NCBI RefSeq assembly: GCF_047663525.1
Contig: NC_092588.1
Coordinates: 106,287,001 to 106,351,000, forward strand
DNA length: 64,000 bases
Source of the DNA: Anas platyrhynchos
Taxonomy: Eukaryota; Chordata; Aves; Anseriformes; Anatidae
Direction of reading: 5' to 3'
Made by a program: the position numbers and the translations under genes. Every line of letters starts with the position of its first letter. Position 1 is the first letter of the stretch. The notes beneath the pieces were generated by a model. That model was given only the letters and a program-made list of their open reading frames with translations. It ran no database searches and was not told the origin of the DNA. Positions 35,728 through 48,030 of this stretch are shown here, piece by piece.

Positions 35728-37962
35728 GTAAGAACCAATAATGTCTTAAGATGAGGTAGATAACTTTTCTAATGCTTTATCACTATTAGAAAAATTTTCT
35801 CAAACCTCAATGACAACATGCGCATCTAATCAAGTTAATATTGGCATCTATCTACAAGAGATGAAGGGCTGTAAAGATTACTCACGTTAAGATTTGTTAT
35901 CTTTGTAAGTTGAGAGCAACGACTCTAGAACACACGAAGTAGTTTTATCTTGTCCCCCAGTTTGGGGTGAAGCTGCATATTAAATTCCTGTTGAGGAAAT
36001 TTTTTCTCTTGAAGAAATGATCACAAACAGAAAAATACTGCTTGACTGGTCATATAGACTTTGTACGGACTTGGGTGTTCATTTAGGCACAGCAAACTAT
36101 TTTCCTGCTTTTTACCACCATTCAAGGTAAAACCAAGGAAAATTGTTAATTTCTGACACTATAAATCTTATGCTCCTGAATTCCTATTTGGAGGTAGCAC
36201 AGAATTGGTGATAGTGCTGTGGTAAAGCATGATTTCCTTTCATTTTGTTTAAAAAATGAAAACCGGTCATCTTTTTTTGGTGACTTTAATTAGGGGTGTC
36301 ATTGGGTTTATTAAATTGCAAAACCCTGAAAGGACCGCTTTAAGATGAGGTGACTGAAGGAAAGAACAGGATGTGCACACTCTTCATCTTCTGTTCTAAT
36401 GAGAAAAGGGACAATGTCTGAAGAAGTTTCTGTGCTAATTCCTTGATTGGATGTATAATTAAGTTTACAATCACTTGAGAGTTTGCAAACATGTCAGCTT
36501 TCCTGTGCCATCTTTTCACCATATGCCAAATGACAAAGGCATAGAGAAGTGAAGTCTATCATAAATATTATCCAAATAACTAAAAACAAATCTGGTGTGA
36601 ACTCTCAGTTCTATTATAGAAATACACCTGTGATAAGGCATTAAGAAAGATCTGCCAGATTTGCAACAGAAAGCCTGAAGTTGTCAGCCACTAAATGAAT
36701 GTTGCACGCAGCTGTCACTGGGTAGGAGGAGATAGATTGTCTCTTCATAATACTGGAATTCATAATGCTTGGCAGGAGAAGGGTAGCCCTTGATGAGAAG
36801 CAATTATTTGCGAAGGAGATGATTGTGTGTTTTCCTGCTGAAGTGAACGTGGGGTTGACAGAACACTTGTGCACTCAGGCTAAACTTCTGCAGCGGGTCG
36901 CAGTGAAGTGGTATTTTTCTTATTTCAAGGAACTGTACCAGGCAGAATAGCTCTTGGTGTATTAAATGCCTAACTGGGGGAATTAATATTTTTCTTTTTT
37001 ACCTTTAAACCAGCAGTGAACCATCGTTCACTCGAAGGAGATTTGTGAGCTTCCATAAAACGTATTTTATTCAAGGTTTCAAAATGAATGTAATAATTTT
37101 TAGAAAGATATATTTTTGTACACTTCATAGGTGGTGTGAATTCTGTTACTAAGAGTTGGGAGATACTGTGAAACTAAAGCTGCAATGTAAACCATTTTCT
37201 GTTGGTATTGATTTGAACAATAGCATACTTGCTAAGACTGTATCTTCTGATCCTTAAGACTGCAGGTGGAGCCATTGGTAAATCTTTTAGGCTTCAGGAT
37301 TTGTTTTCTGTTTGACAGTTCAGTTAAGTCAGTTCTGCAGAACATGCGGTGGTCTGTGTTAAAAAGTAACTCTGGTCTGTGAAAATGTGTTGAAAAATGA
37401 AGTCAAACCCACTACTTGATGTGCATCTAAATGCACATCTAAAGCATTGGATCATAGTTTAATGAATGAGATTATTGTAAGATTGACAACTTTATTTTGA
37501 ATGTGTTCTATTGTTTGTGTGACTTTGAAGGGGGAAAATGTAGGGAATGTGAAGCCCAGAAGCCTGTATAATTAGTTGCTTAACGCTTTGAATGTTAAAT
37601 TAATGAATTAAGCTGTTAAAAAAAAAATCAGTGTGGGCACAGGAAAAGATAGGAACATATAGGAACCCAAGTTATTTTAATTATGGTAGCCTGAATTATT
37701 TTGTCTGCAAAGCTAACTGCCACATTTTGAAATGGAATTCAGTCAGACTTTGGCTACTTAAATATAGCTTTATGGATTTTGTTACTGGTTTTCTGGTGAT
37801 TTCCCTCTATAGGTTGAATGCTTTTTGGAATTCTCAAATTGTATTCACAGAGTGCCAAGACCGATGGGAGCTTTATAGTTCTGTAATTTGTTTTCATCAA
37901 TAAACATTGGAATTATTTTGGGTAGACGTCAGGATAAATTGATTGCTGTTTCCCTTTCAAAG
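35728..37962 (+). other. NUP153 intron 8; no gene seen
   Basis: AT-rich intronic DNA without recognisable genes or repeats. Confidence 0.6.
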
Positions 37963-38114
37963 CTGGACTCCCAGAATGAGTCCCCGCATCCACCTGTAAA
38001 GAGACTTGTGAAACCAAGGTTAAACCTTCATTCAATGCGTCGGGTCCGGTATTCTAAACCAGCAAAGACTTCAACTCCTGATTCCAGCAAAATTTGCAAC
38101 AGAGTAGACACAAA
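37963..38114 (+). CDS. NUP153: NUP153 exon 9
   Basis: After TTTCCCTTTCAAAG comes LDSQNESPHPPVKRLVKPRL, matching the VDSQYPPVQRLM region of mammalian NUP153, then ICNRVDTK. The end is ambiguous. A donor at 38115 (AAA|GTACTA) leaves phase 2. The stronger-looking TAA|GTAAGT at 38122 would put an in-frame TAA into the exon. This is the last NUP153 exon on the plus strand in normal order; the next expected exon is found at 18174-18339, and the ones after that are on the minus strand beyond 42.9 kb. Confidence 0.85.
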
Positions 38115-38174
38115 GTACTAAGTAAGTACATTTTTGAGTACATTTTTGCTCTTCATATTGATTCCACTAAGCAG

Positions 38175-38283
38175 ATTCTATATTAGAAACTCAATAATAC
38201 GCAAAAGCTTTGTTCTCCACCCCGAGGTAAAAGCTTATGTTGCAGATTCCAAAAGGAGGATTCGGCTTGCTCTTACAAATTTG
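38175..38283 (+). CDS. Possible exon of an unrecognised gene
   Basis: Between CTAAGCAG and TTG|GTACAA there is an open 36-codon stretch with protein-like composition (FVLHPEVKAYVADSKRRIR, then LALTNL). It would join exon 9 in frame if the 38115 donor is used. I do not recognise the family, and it does not match known NUP153. It may belong to the same gene as the terminal exon at 38673. Confidence 0.4.
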
Positions 38284-38584
38284 GTACAAAACGTAATTGT
38301 GTCCTGGAAGGTTTGCAGAGTTTTTCACGTGGAGGCATTTTGTGTCAGCGTTGAGAAACTATCTTGTGTAACATCTATTAGAGTAGAAGTGAATTAAATG
38401 GCTCTTGGGAAGGTCTCATGGCCGATTATCCTTAAACGTCATCTTTATTCGTCTTTCAAGATAAAGATAATGCAGTCCTAGCCCATAGGATTCCCAAAAG
38501 TTGGAGTTGTGAGGTTTAACATTTTAGAGGACTAAATATCTCACTAAAATAAGTAGGTCTAATAGCTTATTACATATAGCTTAA

Positions 38585-38809
<225 letters not shown>

Positions 38810-38870
38810 GTGTCTTATGTAGCATGACCGTTATGACCAAGGTGCTAAAACTACATTTCTTCTATGTTAT

Positions 38871-41003
38871 TCTAGCTCATAAGTTTTAAAGCACAATGAT
38901 AGGTTGTTTTTTTTTTTGCTATGCTTTTGACAGTTTCTGTAATCTTTTTGTTCATCACTCTCTTCTTCATGTAAATATTCTAGAAATGTAAAGAGTTAAA
39001 TGGGGTCTAAAGATAGACTTGCCTGTGTAAATAAAAATTTGTTTCTGCAAACCTGCCAGCAAGGGATTTACTTGTACCTGTGTGCAGCACGTTCTCTTCT
39101 GGCTTGTGAAACTTAACAAGGTAGTAAGGGTATTTCATCTGCCTTTATTTTTATATGGGTGTTAGGACACAAGCGAAATCTCGTTTTCACTTGTTTTCCT
39201 GGTCACTTAGGTAAGTGACAAGCCAAGCCCTTCATGTGCTTGCTTAGATTGGAAGTGTGTATGGGAGACACCTACAGGCCTTGCTGTGGAGCACCTGTCT
39301 GCTCCTTCCTGCAGGCTGCTGGCTCTAACTGTACTGCTGATATCTGCTAGGTCAGCTGAAATTGGCTTCTAAATCTGGTATTTTAAGCATATGGAAGCGT
39401 AGACTTGAACTGCCATAGCTACAAACATCCCATGGAACGAGGATGAAGTCTGTTGGCACTCTGCATCAGCATTCAGCTTTCCCTTGACCTTCTTACTGGT
39501 AGACTTCTCAGCTGACTTACAGCAAAGAAGTTGCTGCAATATAATACATATTCTTAAGCTAACAAAAAAAATCTTGGAGAAAACAGCTTGCTGGCTTAAA
39601 GAAGGAAAAATAACACCAGGAACAATAAAAAAAAATAATCCTAGTAACAGCTCCTTAAGTTATATCCTCTGCTACTCTCTAATTTCTCTGGTCTTCCTTC
39701 ATTCATGGTAATGAAGTTTATAAAGCTTTGGTAGAAGGATGACAGTATTCAAGTCAAAGGAGAGGAGAGCAATGAGGAAAGCTTTGCTTGAAGCTAGAGC
39801 GGTCTTGCAAGTTGCTGCCTTTATATGCTGTTCTCATCTCGAAGGGTGTAGAGTATTTTCCAGTCATAGGGACTCCATAACCCTATGAGTATTGAGAAAT
39901 AGTTGCTAATTAACAGTGTATATAATAATTAACTGAGGCTGGAAACAAAAGAATATTCTTCCAAGAAAAAAAAGGAAGCAGAAATTACTGTACTTAATAG
40001 CTGTGGAAGCTGTTAAACCTAGCCGACACAGCTTTGGTACTGCCCTGTGTGTTTTGGGGGCAATATAAACCATAATTACTGTGATGGCAGGTAAGAATCA
40101 AATTCTTATGGCTTAGTGTAGTTAGGGAAAGTAGCAGTCGTAAGCTGGGTGCTGTTCTTGAATGTAATACAAATTCTCCTTTGTGACTCCTCAGTACTTA
40201 GAGGTTACTTCTAGCTGATCAGCAGAAACAGCTTCTGTTTGCTATTAGCTGTTGGGTTTTTGCTAGGAGTGTTTTCAGTCCTGAATTGAAATGACGACAT
40301 CCTGAAACAGAAAAGGCTTTTGGAGTGTTACAGGAAACATGTTCTTCGTGGTTCTAGTGCCGGTGTACATGTAGGAAGAGACAGAAGGCAAGGAACCTCA
40401 CGTAGGCGGAGGGGGTGAGGTGGCATCACAGTTTGAGCCGTTGCAGTTAGATCTTCCCAAAGCATGGAAGCAATGTGGCGGGGAATCAGGGGCTTGGTGG
40501 GTTGCTTCCTTGTGTGAGCCAGTGAGTCTTTAGAGGGGCAGATTAATAAGACAGGAGTTAGAGGTGGAATAGATGAAGCAAAGAAAATCTGGGTGGGAAA
40601 AGGGTTGCTTGTATGTGTATTTGGAATTGTTTCAGGGGATTGAGCTGGGGCAGATTCAAGGTAATAGATGCAGCCTCCTTGAATTTGGATGGCAGTGCTG
40701 AAGCTTCAGAGCCTTACAAGGTTTGATGCCACTTCAATTGTAGTGCGATTTTTTTTTTAATCTATTTTCTTCAGTGTGAGCAGCAAGGCAGCTTCCAGGT
40801 GTGTGCCTGCTTTGACATGGCTTGCTTTGCATCACCAAACACAGTAGTTAGGTTGCATCGAGTACTTTGTGGAAACACTCGTTGTGTTGTCAACTGAAAA
40901 GGTAGTGCTACAGATGTGTTGGCCCAGCAGAAACAATGTGAAGTATCAGTGCTGTTTTTTGGCCTTTGAGAGGCTGGTCCCTAACATGTGACTTGTAATG
41001 AGG
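38871..41003 (+). repeat. Block R, copy 2 (probable ancestral copy)
   Basis: Same sequence as 174-2337 but without the 15-bp and 9-bp insertions shared by the other two. It alone is preceded by a complete terminal coding exon, so it is best read as that gene's 3'UTR (AATAAA at 39030-39035) and flank. It ends at 41003, where the sequence leaves the other copies abruptly after TGTAATGAGG. Confidence 0.9.
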
Positions 41004-41796
41004 GGCCCACATAGACGATTTCATCTAGTCTGACACTGTGGTGGTGTATGACCCAAGTCTATAAACATCAAAAAATCAGGCTGTGGCCACCCATTTTATG
41101 CAGACTTTGCCTATTAAGGTCTCTAATGTACAGCATAGAGACATGCACCTTCTGTTCTGGACTAGATAGTGCAGATACCAGTTTTGTAGTTCAGTGAATG
41201 AGGTTGGTTGGGCTGTTTGTTGTCCAGAGCTGAAAAATGTTGGGAGTGTATTCTCGTGTAGTCTACATAAATGAAAATGATGAGAGGAAGAGAAAGTTGA
41301 TTGCAGTCTGTGTGCTGCTGTTACGAAGTAGTTCTCTGACGTCTTTTTCCCTCTCCTGAGATTTATTAGCCTATTTCCCTTTCCTGTTAGGAGTGCATAC
41401 CTGGATTGGGATGGTGTGTGCAGTGCAGGTTCTTTACTGTAAGAGCACAGTGAATGCCAGACTTCTTCCTGTTCTGCTGTGTTAACCATGAATCACTGCT
41501 TCCTGAACTTGTGTTTGCATCAGAACTGCTAGAATGCCTTGTAGAGTCTTTTTACTGGGTAAACTTCACAGCTGCAGTTACAACTTCCAGCCTGTATTAG
41601 CTGAACACATTGTATTGGTGCCCACCATCAGTTTGACGAAGATGGGATTGCAGTAGGAACTTGCTTTCTTTCTTCTTTTTAATTAAACAAGTCTTTGAAG
41701 CAACTCTTCTAAAACCACTATGCTTCAATTCAAGTTTTCTGTTTTACTTAGCTGAGATGTTTTTTTCTTCCAAGCGTGATGAAGTTTTCTACAAGA
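41004..41796. other. No gene recognised
   Basis: About 0.8 kb between block R and the retroviral fragment. Open frames on both strands (for example minus 41076-41489) lack motifs and splice sites I would trust. Confidence 0.5.
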
Positions 41797-42006
41797 ATAT
41801 GTGGGATTATTCTGGGTTGTGCCTGCGTACACGAAAGGAGGGGTCTGGGGTGCCTGCGGGCACAGTGGGAGGGGTCCTGGGTTCCTGGGTGGGACGCTTT
41901 GACACTATATAAGATGATGTCACGCAGCAGTAAATTGGCTTACGGCACAGAACGCTGGTCGTTGTGTCCGTTTGTCCAGGGGCTTTCGGTCGGGATATCC
42001 TACATA

Positions 42007-42024
42007 TGGTGACCCCGACGTGCA
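42007..42024 (+). promoter_or_regulatory. Primer-binding site, tRNA-Trp type
   Basis: TGGTGACCCCGACGTGCA, two bases after the LTR end, is complementary to the 3' end of tRNA-Trp, the primer used by avian leukosis-sarcoma type viruses. Confidence 0.85.
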
Positions 42025-42077
42025 ACCGGTTGGCGCGAGTTAGGCGCGGTGCATACGTGCTAGGTACGCGGGAGGCC

Positions 42078-42855
42078 ATGGGGCCTGGAGTCGATGAGGT
42101 GGTGAGTACTTTAAAATCCTTGGCCAAGGAAGCAGGAATAGCTTTACGAAAGAAGGACATACGGTCCCTCTTGTTTTGGGCGACACGCCGGAATCTGGCG
42201 GGGTCTCCTGTTCATTGCCTGAGACAGGCTACTTTAGAAGCAGTGGGACGGGATTTATGTGACAGCGCTTGCATCGGGAACAAAGAGGTGCAGACTTTAC
42301 TACCGACCTATGGGTGAGTGCGAGCGGTTTTGGAAAAGGTAGCCAACGAGGCATGCCTGTGGGCTACTGTGCACCGCATGCTTTTGTCCGATGGGGACAG
42401 TGAGAATAAGCAGGCTCCTATGGATCTGCCGATAAAAAACAATCTAAAGGAAGGGTCAGGGCAGGCGAAGGAGGAGGCTCGATCGGGGGATGAAAATAAT
42501 GTGGAGCAGGAGAAAGAAGAGGGTGGGAAACCTTTTGTGCCCCCCCTGTGAGTTTGGTCGGATCGTGAAAGAATAGCAACACCTAGTGCTCCTCCGGCGG
42601 AAGGGAGCACTGTACATACTTCATCGGATGGGTTCTTTTGGGGGGTGAATGAGAAGGGCTCCCTTATTCTGTTCCCTGCCGGGGGTCCTGAATGGGCAGG
42701 GCTGGCATCCGGGCAGGCGCCGGCGTTTTCGGGCTCCCTCCGGCTGCCGCTGTATGCAGCCCCCCCCGCGTTTGACCCTGGAGGGCGGGAGGGGGGGGAA
42801 GCGCGGGTGGAGTTTTTTTCGGAGAAGCCCCTACCAGTGGAGCAAGGAGTGGAGA
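42078..42855 (+). pseudogene. gag: gag remnant of alpharetrovirus-like ERV
   Basis: The ATG at 42078 opens MGPGVDEVV and a matrix-like helical domain (VVSTLKSLAKEAGI, LRKKDIRSLL) that stops at 42317. A further matrix or linker segment continues in another frame from about 42318 to 42551, then a Pro/Gly/Ala-rich part up to the break at 42856. Truncated and frameshifted. Confidence 0.7.
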
Positions 42856-42856
42856 T

Positions 42857-43763
42857 TCATGCATGCTGAATGACAAATTATAAGCCAGAAGCCTACATAG
42901 TTCTCTCCATCAAGGCAGATTCAGCTTTAGTGTTCTGCAACAGCCTACTAAGTGCCTAAGAAAACAAGTCTAGCTTCTTTATTAGTTTACTTACAGGAAA
43001 TGTAGATAGCACTTCTGCCTCCGTAGACTTCACAATTGGAGATGAAAATGCAAACGCAGGACTGCTAGCATTACTTGTTGGCTGTATCTGTATTTTCAAA
43101 AGAATTCAAGGCTTACATTTAAGAGCAACAACTACCTGAATTCACTACCCAACACAAGTCCTGCAGTGACGTTGAAAAGCTTGATGTTTCAGTTATTTTG
43201 CAGAGAGAAGTAGTAATAAAACAAAGTCAAGTTTCCTAGTGGGTATAGGACAATATCTTCACAACCAAATTCCAGAAACCCAGAGGAAAAGCTGGAGATG
43301 CTACTTAGGTCTAAATGCATGGAAAAGCAAACCAGGAAGCTGAAGAACGGTAAACTCAGCCCAGTGACACTCCAAGAACTTCAGCAAACACCTCAACGTA
43401 TTACATCAGCTACCTACTTCAAACCATACAAAAATATTTCAATTGCTCTGGAACAGATTGATGTTTATTTTATTGCAATAATATGCCAATTATTGCACCC
43501 TAGGCTCATTCTATGCGAGGCTTATACGACCACATTACCTCTAATTGAATAACTTCAATAAAGTTGTGGTTTAACCATTGTAGGCAACTAAGCACCACAC
43601 AGCCACTCGCTCACTCCCTTCAAGTGGAACAGGGAAAAGAACTGGAAACAAAGAAGTGAAGTTGTTAAATTTGAGGTACCATTAATGACTCATCACAGTA
43701 ATGGCTACCTGGAAAGACGAATGCCATAACCCTGTACGTACCCCCAGCTCCCTCCCCTTCTTT
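42857..43763 (-). repeat. NUP153 intron-exon block T, copy 1
   Basis: About 0.9 kb that recurs at 49815-50724. Its first 190 bp also recur at 58189 and 61159. It carries one NUP153 exon (42995-43087, minus). Copy 1 is cut on the left by the ERV gag fragment and on the right by the full-length CR1 at 43764. Confidence 0.9.
42995..43087 (-). CDS. NUP153: NUP153 exon (SSPIVKS exon), intact copy
   Basis: On the minus strand, AATACAG is followed by IQPTSNASSPAFAFSSPIVK and STEAEVLSTFP, then CCT|GTAAGT. 31 codons, phase 0 at both ends. Matches the linker of vertebrate NUP153 that precedes the IGFTFSVPV exon. It is in reverse orientation to exons 1-9. This is the only copy here with the full ancestral reading. 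Confidence 0.88.
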
Positions 43764-44132
43764 CCCCCAGCATTCCCCCTTTTGCTGAGGCGATGGGCTC
43801 CGGGGCAGACGTGTTCTGCAGCGGAGCAGGGGACCGAGGCGGGCAGGGCTTTTTGTCCGGCATCGAGGCCACTCAGGGGAGCCGCCGGGACCCGGCAGTC
43901 CTCGCGAGGGAGGCTGACGAGGCGCGGGCGGAGCCAGCAGCGCCCCCTCCCAGGCTGTTTAAAAGTTGCCCCTAGGGAGCGCGGCGACCAGGACGGGCAA
44001 ACAGGGTGTGGCGGTTAGCGCGGCAGTTAGCGCGGCAGTTAGCGCGGGCAGGGCGAGCGGGGGGCCCATCGTCGCTCTGTTGCAGCTGCCTCTCCCTTCG
44101 GTGCTTGTAACCTGCTTGCGGAGAACCTGACC

Positions 44133-45257
44133 ATGGTATCAACCAGGCAGAAAACCGTGGCCTCCGCATCTCGTGCGGCATCTCCAGCCACGGTCACCAG
44201 TGTGGCTACTCAGACGGAGGGCTCGGGGAAACACGCAGCCGTCCAGGTCCTGGGCTGCAGAGTGTGCCCCAGCCTTCTGTCGGCCTCCGACAGCAGTGGT
44301 GGGTATGCCTGTGGGAGGTGTGCCCAGGTTGAAGAACTGCTCAGCCAGGTAGCGGTGCTCCGGGAGGAGGTGAACAGGCTCAGGAGCATCAGGGAATCAG
44401 AGATGGAAATTGACTGGTGGAGGTGCACTCTACCCTCTCTGAGGCAGGCTCACGAGCCTGCCACAGCACAGGCGTCTCCTGTTATGCAGAAGACGGAGGT
44501 TCCCTCCTCCTGCCAGGCAGCGGGAGGAGACCTAGATCAAGGGGGGGAATGGAGGCAGGTGCCTATTCGGGGTGGTAGGCGAGCCCTCTCTCTGCCCACC
44601 TCACCTTCTCATCTACCCTTAAATAATCGATACGAAGGACTAGAACAAGACAATCTGAATGACAAAGTAGATAAAAACCCGTCCCAGTTGGAGGGGGCGC
44701 CTAAGACAAGGCGACCTACACATCGCATTGCCACATCATCCTTCAAAAAAGAAAGAAGGGCTATTGTTATGGGGGGCTCCCTTCTGAAAGGGACAGAGGG
44801 ACCGATATGCCGACCGGACCCAACCCGCAGAGAAGTCTGTTGCCTCCCTGGGGCTCGGGTGAGAGACTTTGCCAAGAAAGTCAAGCGCCTGGTACGGCCC
44901 ACTGACTACTACCCGCTACTGGTCTTTCAGGCTGGTAGCGATGAAGTAGCAATGAGAAGTCCGAAGGCGATCAAAAGAGACTTTAGGGATTTGGGGCGAC
45001 TACTTAGAGGATCAGGGGCGCAGGTTGTGTTTGCCTCTGTCCTTCCGATAGGGGGGATCAAAGCTGAAAGGCGTGCTGTTCACATAAACTCGTGGCTTCG
45101 AGACTGGTGTGACCGGCAGAACTTTGGGTTCTTTGATCACGGGAAGGTCTATGCTACACCGGGCCTGATGGCACCGGATGGGATGCGCCTCTCTCAGAGA
45201 GGGGTAAGGATCTTGGGTCAGGAGTTGGCAGGGCTGATAGATAGGGCTTTAAACTAG
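44133..45257 (+). CDS. CR1 ORF1 protein (copy A)
   Basis: 374 codons, intact. N-terminal part: a cysteine-containing motif (CRVC ... CGRC, about 47-70), then a coiled coil (VEELLSQVAVLREEVNRLRS). The C-terminal half is the SGNH-esterase-like domain of CR1 ORF1 (IVMGGSLLKGTEG near 209, then GSDEVAMRSP, and DGMRLSQRGVR). In the usual family these are GDS, GxND and DxxH blocks. Here the Asp of GDS is Gly and the catalytic His is Arg, so esterase activity is doubtful although the fold may be kept. ORF1 binds RNA and assists retrotransposition. Confidence 0.88.
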   Translation: MVSTRQKTVASASRAASPATVTSVATQTEGSGKHAAVQVLGCRVCPSLLSASDSSGGYACGRCAQVEELLSQVAVLREEVNRLRSIRESEMEIDWWRCTLPSLRQAHEPATAQASPVMQKTEVPSSCQAAGGDLDQGGEWRQVPIRGGRRALSLPTSPSHLPLNNRYEGLEQDNLNDKVDKNPSQLEGAPKTRRPTHRIATSSFKKERRAIVMGGSLLKGTEGPICRPDPTRREVCCLPGARVRDFAKKVKRLVRPTDYYPLLVFQAGSDEVAMRSPKAIKRDFRDLGRLLRGSGAQVVFASVLPIGGIKAERRAVHINSWLRDWCDRQNFGFFDHGKVYATPGLMAPDGMRLSQRGVRILGQELAGLIDRALN

Positions 45258-45379
45258 AGTCGAAGGGGGAAGGGGCTAAAACCAGGCACGCCGGTGAAGA
45301 CCTAAGGGATGGTACGCTAGAATCAGAGGGGCTGTGTGCCAGTGAGGTCCTTCGGTCAGATCCACAAGGTGCTGAGTGT

Positions 45380-48030
45380 AAGGAGACGCACCTGAAATGC
45401 TTCTACACGAACGCACGCAGTATGAGGAATAAAATGGATGAGCTAGAAGTACTGGCCCAGTCCCGCAGTACGACATCATCGGCATAAGCGAAACCTGGTG
45501 GGATGAGTCCTGTGACTGGGGTGTTGCGATAGATGGTTACAGGCTCTTCAGGAGGGACAGGCAGGGTAGGCGAGGTGGTGGGGTGGCGATGTATGTGAAG
45601 CAGGGGCTGGACTGTGTGGAACTCCAGGTCGGCGATGGCAAAGTTGAGAGCCTCTGGGTAAGGATCAAGGGACGAACGAATAAAGGGGATGTCGTTGTGG
45701 GAGTCTATTACAGACCGCCTGGCCAGGACGATAGCGCCGATAAATTATTCTTTACAGAACTAAGAGAGGCCTCGAGATTAACTCCCCTTGTCCTTATGGG
45801 GGACTTCAACTTGCCAGACGTTAACTGGGAGTGCCACACGGCTGACACGAGCAAGTCCAGGAGGTTCATGAAGCACCTAGATGATAACTTCTCGGTGCAG
45901 GTGCTAACGGAGCCAACTAGGAAAGGTGCCCTCCTAGACCTGTTGCTAGAAAACAGAGAGGGTCTGGTGGGAGATGTGGTGATTGGTGGCCGCCTCGGTC
46001 ATAGCGACCATGAAGTGGTTGAGTTCAAACTTTACGGTGACAGAAGGAAAAGTGCCACCAAAACCTCATCCCTAGATATGGGGAAAGCGGACTTCAGGCT
46101 GCTCAGGGAACTAGTCAGCAAGGTCCCCTGGGAAGCTGCTCTTGAAGGCCTCGATGTCCACCAGTGCTGATCATTCTTTAAGCGATGCCTCCTAGAAGCA
46201 CAAGATCAGGCAATTCCTAAATATCGCAAGTCAGGCAGGCGGGGCAGGAGGCCGGCGTGGCTGACCAGGAACATTCTAATGGAGATAAGGCGGAAACAGA
46301 GAGTGTTTCGCTACTGGAAGGAGGGCCAGGTGTCATGGAAAGAATACAGGGATGCTGTTCGTGTTTGTAGGGAGAAAATTCGTGTGGCCAAAGCACACCT
46401 AGAGTTGAAGCTGGCTGTGGCTGTGAGAGAAAATAAAAAGGGTTTTTTTAGATATGTGAATGGAAAAAGGAGAGCTAAAGAATACATAGGGCCACTCCTT
46501 GATAGGGAAGGTCTCCTCACAGACAATGACACAGGCAAAGCAGAGACACTTAACGCCTTCTTTGCCTCTGTCTTCAATGCCGATGATGGGCTTCGGGACC
46601 CAGGGTGCCCTGAGCTGGAGGACCGGGACAGTGGGGATGACAAACTCCCAACCGACCCTGAACGTGTGCGGGATTTGCTACTCCACCTGGATCCCTACAA
46701 GTCCATGGGTCCAGATGGGATTCATCCCCGGGTGCTGAAAGAGCTGGCGGATGTCATCGCGGAACCTCTCTCAATTATTTTTCAACGATCCTGGGAATTT
46801 GGAGAGGTCCCGGTAGACTGGAAGCTGGCAAATGTTGTGCCGATTTTCAGGAAGGGTCAGAAAGAAGACCCTAGCAATTACAGGCCTGTCAGTCTCATCA
46901 GTGCCTGGTAAAATCATGGAGAAGATGGTTCTCAAACTTATTGAGGCGCACCTGGGGGACAAAGCAGTCATTGGTCCCAGCCAGCATGGGTTTGTGAAGG
47001 GTAGGTCCTGCCTAACTAATCTGATTTCCTTTTATGATAAGATCACCCGTATGGTGGACCAAGGGAAACCAGCTGATGTGATTTTTTTGGACTTCAGCAA
47101 GGCTTTTGACACGGTTTCCCATAGGATCCTACTGGACAAAATGTCCACCATACAGCTAAATAAAAACATCATACGATGGGTGAGCAATTGGCTAACCGGC
47201 AGGGCCCAAAGGGTTATGGTGAATGGGTCTGCGTCAGGCTGGCGGGCGGTCACCTGTGGGGTCCCTCAAGGCTCCATTTTAGGGCCGGTACTTTTCAATA
47301 TTTTTATAAACGATCTGGATGTAGGAATAGAAGGTATTTTGAGCAAGTTTGCTGATGACACCAAACTTGGAGGAGTTGTGGACTCTGTTGAGGGTGGAAA
47401 GGCCTTGCAGAGAGATCTGGATAGGTTGGAGAGCTGGGCGATCACCAACCGCATGAAGTTCAATAAGAGCAAGTGCCGGGTCCTGCACGTGGGACGGGGA
47501 AACCCTGGCTGCACGTACAGCCTGGGCGATGAGACGCTGGAGAGCAGCCTAGAAGAGAGGGATCTGGGGGTCGTGGTAGACAGCAAGTTGAATATGAGCC
47601 AGCAGTGTGCCCTGGCAGCCAGGAGGGCCAACCGTGTCCTGGGGTGCATCAAGCACGGCATCGCTAGTAGGTCGAGGGAGGTGATTGTCCCGCTCTACTT
47701 TGCGCTGGTGCGGCCTCACCTCGAGTACTGTGTGCAGTTCTGGGCACCACAGTATAAAAAGGACATGAAACTGTTGGAGAGTGTCCAGAGGAGGGCTACG
47801 AAGATGGTGAAAGGCCTGGAGGGGAAGACGTACGAGGAACGGCTGAGGGCACTGGGCCTGTTCAGCCTGGAGAAGAGGAGGCTGAGGGGAGACCTCATCG
47901 CAGTCTACAACTTCCTCGTAAGGGGGTGTCGAGAGGCAGGAGACCTTTTCTCCATTAACACCAGTGACAGGACCCGCGGGAACGGGGTTAAGCTGAGGCA
48001 GGGGAAATTTAGGCTTGACATCAGAGGGGG
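45380..48030 (+). pseudogene. CR1 ORF2 (endonuclease-reverse transcriptase, copy A)
   Basis: Endonuclease: NARSMRNKMDELEVLAQSR, ISETWWDE, YYRPPGQ, LMGDFNLPDVNWE. Reverse transcriptase: [55 protein letters not shown]. Defects: a one-base loss near 45467 (after AQSR), TGA in place of TGG at 46168, a one-base loss near 46902 (after RPVSL) and a frame change near 48029. The first and third are shared with copy B, so they predate the split of the two. Confidence 0.9.

Larger units (their letters stand above)
41797..42856 (+). mobile_element. Alpharetrovirus-like ERV fragment (LTR end, PBS, part of gag)
   Basis: A promoter-bearing LTR end (CTATATAAGA at about 41906) runs to CCTACA at 42004, followed by a primer site and a gag start. 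The fragment stops at 42856 inside gag, joined to NUP153 intronic DNA through a shared ATGCATGCTGAA word. No pol, env or second LTR is present. The tRNA-Trp primer site and gag layout suggest the alpharetrovirus/EAV group of birds. The left LTR boundary (TGTGGGATT) is a guess. Confidence 0.75.

Noticed and set aside
41076-41489. 137-codon minus-strand frame
   Set aside because: No motif, no homology seen, no convincing splice sites.
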